The position numbers were made by a program, and so were the translations under genes. 64,000 nucleotides of DNA from the NCBI GenBank assembly GCA_037074615.1, contig CM073518.1, positions 2,666,001 through 2,730,000 on the forward strand, written 5' to 3'. The stretch comes from Leucaena leucocephala (lineage: Eukaryota; Streptophyta; Magnoliopsida; Fabales; Fabaceae). Of this stretch, positions 61,678 through 64,000 are shown in pieces. How positions within the stretch are numbered: the stretch's first letter is position 1; each line of letters opens with the position of its first letter. Under the pieces are notes generated by a model. It did no database searches, was not told the DNA's origin, and saw nothing but the letters and a program-made list of their open reading frames with translations.

Positions 61678-64000
61678 TCAGGGAACTGTTGCTGTAAATT
61701 GTAAAGAGAGATCCACGATGCTTCTTCTTCCAGAAATCCCCTCCATTGCACTAAGACTTCAGTAATGATGCGCTTCTTCCTTTTTCCAACTCGAGTAGCT
61801 AATACCTTTTCAGGATATTGAGAAGTAGGTACCATAGGATAGTCATTAGGAGGATGTCTCTGCTTAACACTAGGATCTGGACAGAGCTTCAATAAAGATA
61901 CATGAAATACAGGATGAACCCGAGACTCATAGGGTAATTCCAACCTGTATGCAACCTGCCCAATCTTTTTTATTATTTGATATGGTCCAAAAAATCTAGG
62001 AGCTAATTTCTGAGTACTCCTAGTTTCTGCAGAAATCTGTCTATAAGGTTGTAATTTTAAAAAAACCCATTGACCTATATGAAATTCACGATCGGATCTG
62101 TGAGCATCTGCTTTTTGCTTCATCATGTTAACCGATTTATGCAGATGGTGCTTCAATACAGCGATCATTCTCTCCCTGGCCTCAAAGCTTCTGTCCACTG
62201 CTTCAATAATAGTTAATCTAGGAATATAAGGAGAATAGACAGGTGGTTTTTGGCCATATAGCAGCTCATAGGGTGTAATCTGAACAGCAGTATGGAAAGA
62301 TGTATTATACCACCATTCAGCTAATGATACCCACTGGCTCCACTCCCTTGGATTTTCCCAACACATACACCTTAAGTAAGATTCTAAACAGCGATTTAAC
62401 ACTTCTGTTTGCCCATCACTTTGAGGATGATATGCAGATGACAACTTCTGTTCAATCCTCAAAACCTTAATGAACTCTCTCCAGAAATTACTGATGAAGA
62501 TGGGATCTCTGTCGCTTATGACTTCCACCGGTGCCCCATGCAGTTTATATATTTGATCAAGAAAAACTTGAGCAAGGGAAGAAGCTGAAAAGGGATGAGA
62601 TAGACTGATAAAATGAGCATATTTACTCATTCTATCAACAATGACCCAAATTACCTCCTTCCCATTGGATTTTGGAAGACCCTCTATAAAATCCATCGAA
62701 ATACTCTCCCAAACCTTACTTGGAACAGGAAGCGGTTGTAATAATCCAGGAGAAGAAATAGTCTCATACTTACACCTAGCACATGTGTCACAACTTTTTA
62801 CATAATCTTCTACTTCTTTATGAAGATTCTTCCACCAAAACAGACTACGAATCCTATGATAAGTAGCATTAATCCCTGAATGTCCTCCTTGAGCGCCAGA
62901 ATGGAGCCATTCAAGGATCCTTTGTCTAGTAGCAAGAACATTACCAACTGCAATCTTGCTGTCCCTCCTTAGAACTGACCCATCCCAGGAAAATTTTCCC
63001 AAAATCCCATCTGCCTTCTGCTTAATTTCTGATAGTATCGCTGCCATAACAGAATCAACTTCCCAAGACTCTTTTATTAAATTTAGAAGCTCTGGAGAGG
63101 CAGTGTCAAGAGTCATTTGCAATATCTGAGAACCATGTAATCTAGAGAGAGCATCAGCTGCAGAATTATCACTCCCCTTCTTATATTGAATCTCATAATC
63201 ATACCCCATGAGCTTTGCTACCCAATACATTTGAAAAAGAGTCTTGAGCTTCTGCCCCAACAAAAATTTGAGACTTTGCTGATCTGTCCTGATGCTGAAA
63301 CAGCCTCTCTCCAAATACTGATGCAAATTCTCCACAGCCAACACCACAGCTAATAACTCCTTCTCATATATAGAAAGTTTTATATGTTGGGGAGCCAAAG
63401 CCTTACTAAAAAATGCAAGTGGCTGACCTTCCTGCATAAGGACAGCCCCTACTCCAGCCCCACATGCATCTGTTTCCACCACAAACTTCTTGGAAAAATC
63501 CGGTAGAGCAAGTACAGGAGCTGCACTCAAAGTTTCCTTCAACCTTTGGAAGGACTTGCTGGCTTGTTCTGACCATTGAAAGGCATCCTTTCTAGTGAGA
63601 AGAGTCAAGGGACGAGCCAACTCCCCAAACCCCTTGATAAACTTCCTATAATAACCAGCCAATCCCAAAAATCCTCTCAGCTGCTTCACACTTTTTGGTT
63701 CAGGCCATTCTGCTACTGCTTGTATCTTCTTTGGATCTGTTGACACTTTTCCTGCAGAAATAATATGGCCCAAATACTCAACATTCTGAGCAGCAAAAGC
63801 ACACTTCTCCGAACCAAATACTGATGTTTCCTCAGAATTTCCAGGACAATCCTCAAGTGAGACACATGCTCTTCCATAGAAGAGCTATAAACAAGAATGT
63901 CATCAAAAAAGACGAGTACAAACTGGCGGAGGAAGGGCCTGAAAATGTCATTCATGGCCCCTTGGAACGTGGCCGGGGCATTAGTCAAGCCAAAGGGCAT
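61678..64000 (-). pseudogene. Element B pol: RT (partial), RNase H, integrase, chromodomain-like tail
   Basis: Entering from the window edge: RT motifs MPFGLTNAPATFQ and VLVFFDDILVYS (about 63900), then a frame change near 63800-63810. The long frame (to 63773) carries GHIISAG and LRGFLGLAGYYRKF, RNase H (ETDACGAGVGAVL, about 63470), the integrase zinc region (GHSGINATYHRIRS then CDTCARCK), catalytic-core markers (SMDFIEGLPKS, SDRDPIF, SDGQTEVLN) and a chromodomain-like end (VLVQWRGFLEEEASW). Downstream codons on the open frame past 61673 come from element A's LTR and are not native. The frameshift plus the insertion make this copy inactive. Confidence 0.88.

Larger units (their letters stand above)
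55863..64000 (-). mobile_element. Ty3 (chromovirus-type) LTR retrotransposon B, 3' part, split by element A
   Basis: Minus-strand element whose pol runs from beyond 64000 down to 61673, then resumes at 56170 and ends with a polypurine tract and an LTR (55863-56120). The two parts were one until element A (56171-61672) inserted, duplicating GAAAC (56166-56170 and 61673-61677). A C-terminal chromodomain-like segment follows the integrase, as in chromoviruses. The element lies about 115 bp upstream of a SABRE/KIP exon, probably within an intron. Its other LTR is outside the window, so age and full length are unknown. Confidence 0.9.

Noticed and set aside
1..64000. CRISPR arrays, operons or ribosomal RNA genes
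   Set aside because: None seen; gene structure is nuclear plant throughout.

Overview
This is nuclear DNA from a flowering plant, very probably a core eudicot. The species cannot be named from the sequence. The genes are rich in GT-AG introns, the intergenic DNA is AT-rich, and the families are plant-specific (NET2, TIFY-CCT-GATA, SABRE/KIP, kinesin-4). The transposons are typical plant ones: chromodomain Ty3 elements, Ty1/copia debris, PIF/Harbinger-like and Stowaway-like elements and a tRNA-derived SINE.

Layout. 1-5524 (+): 3' two thirds of a kinesin-4 gene. 6202-7120: a TTA-flanked inverted-repeat transposon carrying a host exon fragment. 9323-10548 (+): a 169-aa conserved acidic protein of unknown function. 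12357-15520 (+): an actin-binding NET2 gene with a GC-AG intron. 17006-23367 (-): a complete 18-exon NADPH-cytochrome P450 reductase gene. 26326-26985 (-): a membrane-anchored TPR protein. 28113-34329 (-): a CTR1-related Raf-like kinase with an apparent one-base frameshift and an HWD catalytic loop. 40648-45008 and 48109-51581 (+): two tandem TIFY-CCT-GATA transcription factor genes. 52912-55747 (-): the last seven exons of a SABRE/KIP gene. 55863-64000: an older minus-strand Ty3 element, probably in an intron of that gene, split by a very young plus-strand Ty3 element. The young element has 453-bp LTRs that differ at about two sites and a GAAAC target duplication.

The genes do not form a pathway. 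As I recall the Arabidopsis map, the reductase (ATR1), a CTR1-like kinase and a TIFY1/GATA25 gene lie close together on chromosome 4, so the middle of the window looks like a conserved syntenic block. Exon coordinates were built by hand from splice sites and reading frame. Most junctions restore a continuous family-like protein, but no alignment was run.

I found no clearly new biological system. The most unusual signals are the nested retrotransposons, a pol frame that runs through the polypurine tract into the LTR, the exon-capturing DNA transposon, the kinase frameshift and HWD loop, and two small repeat families.
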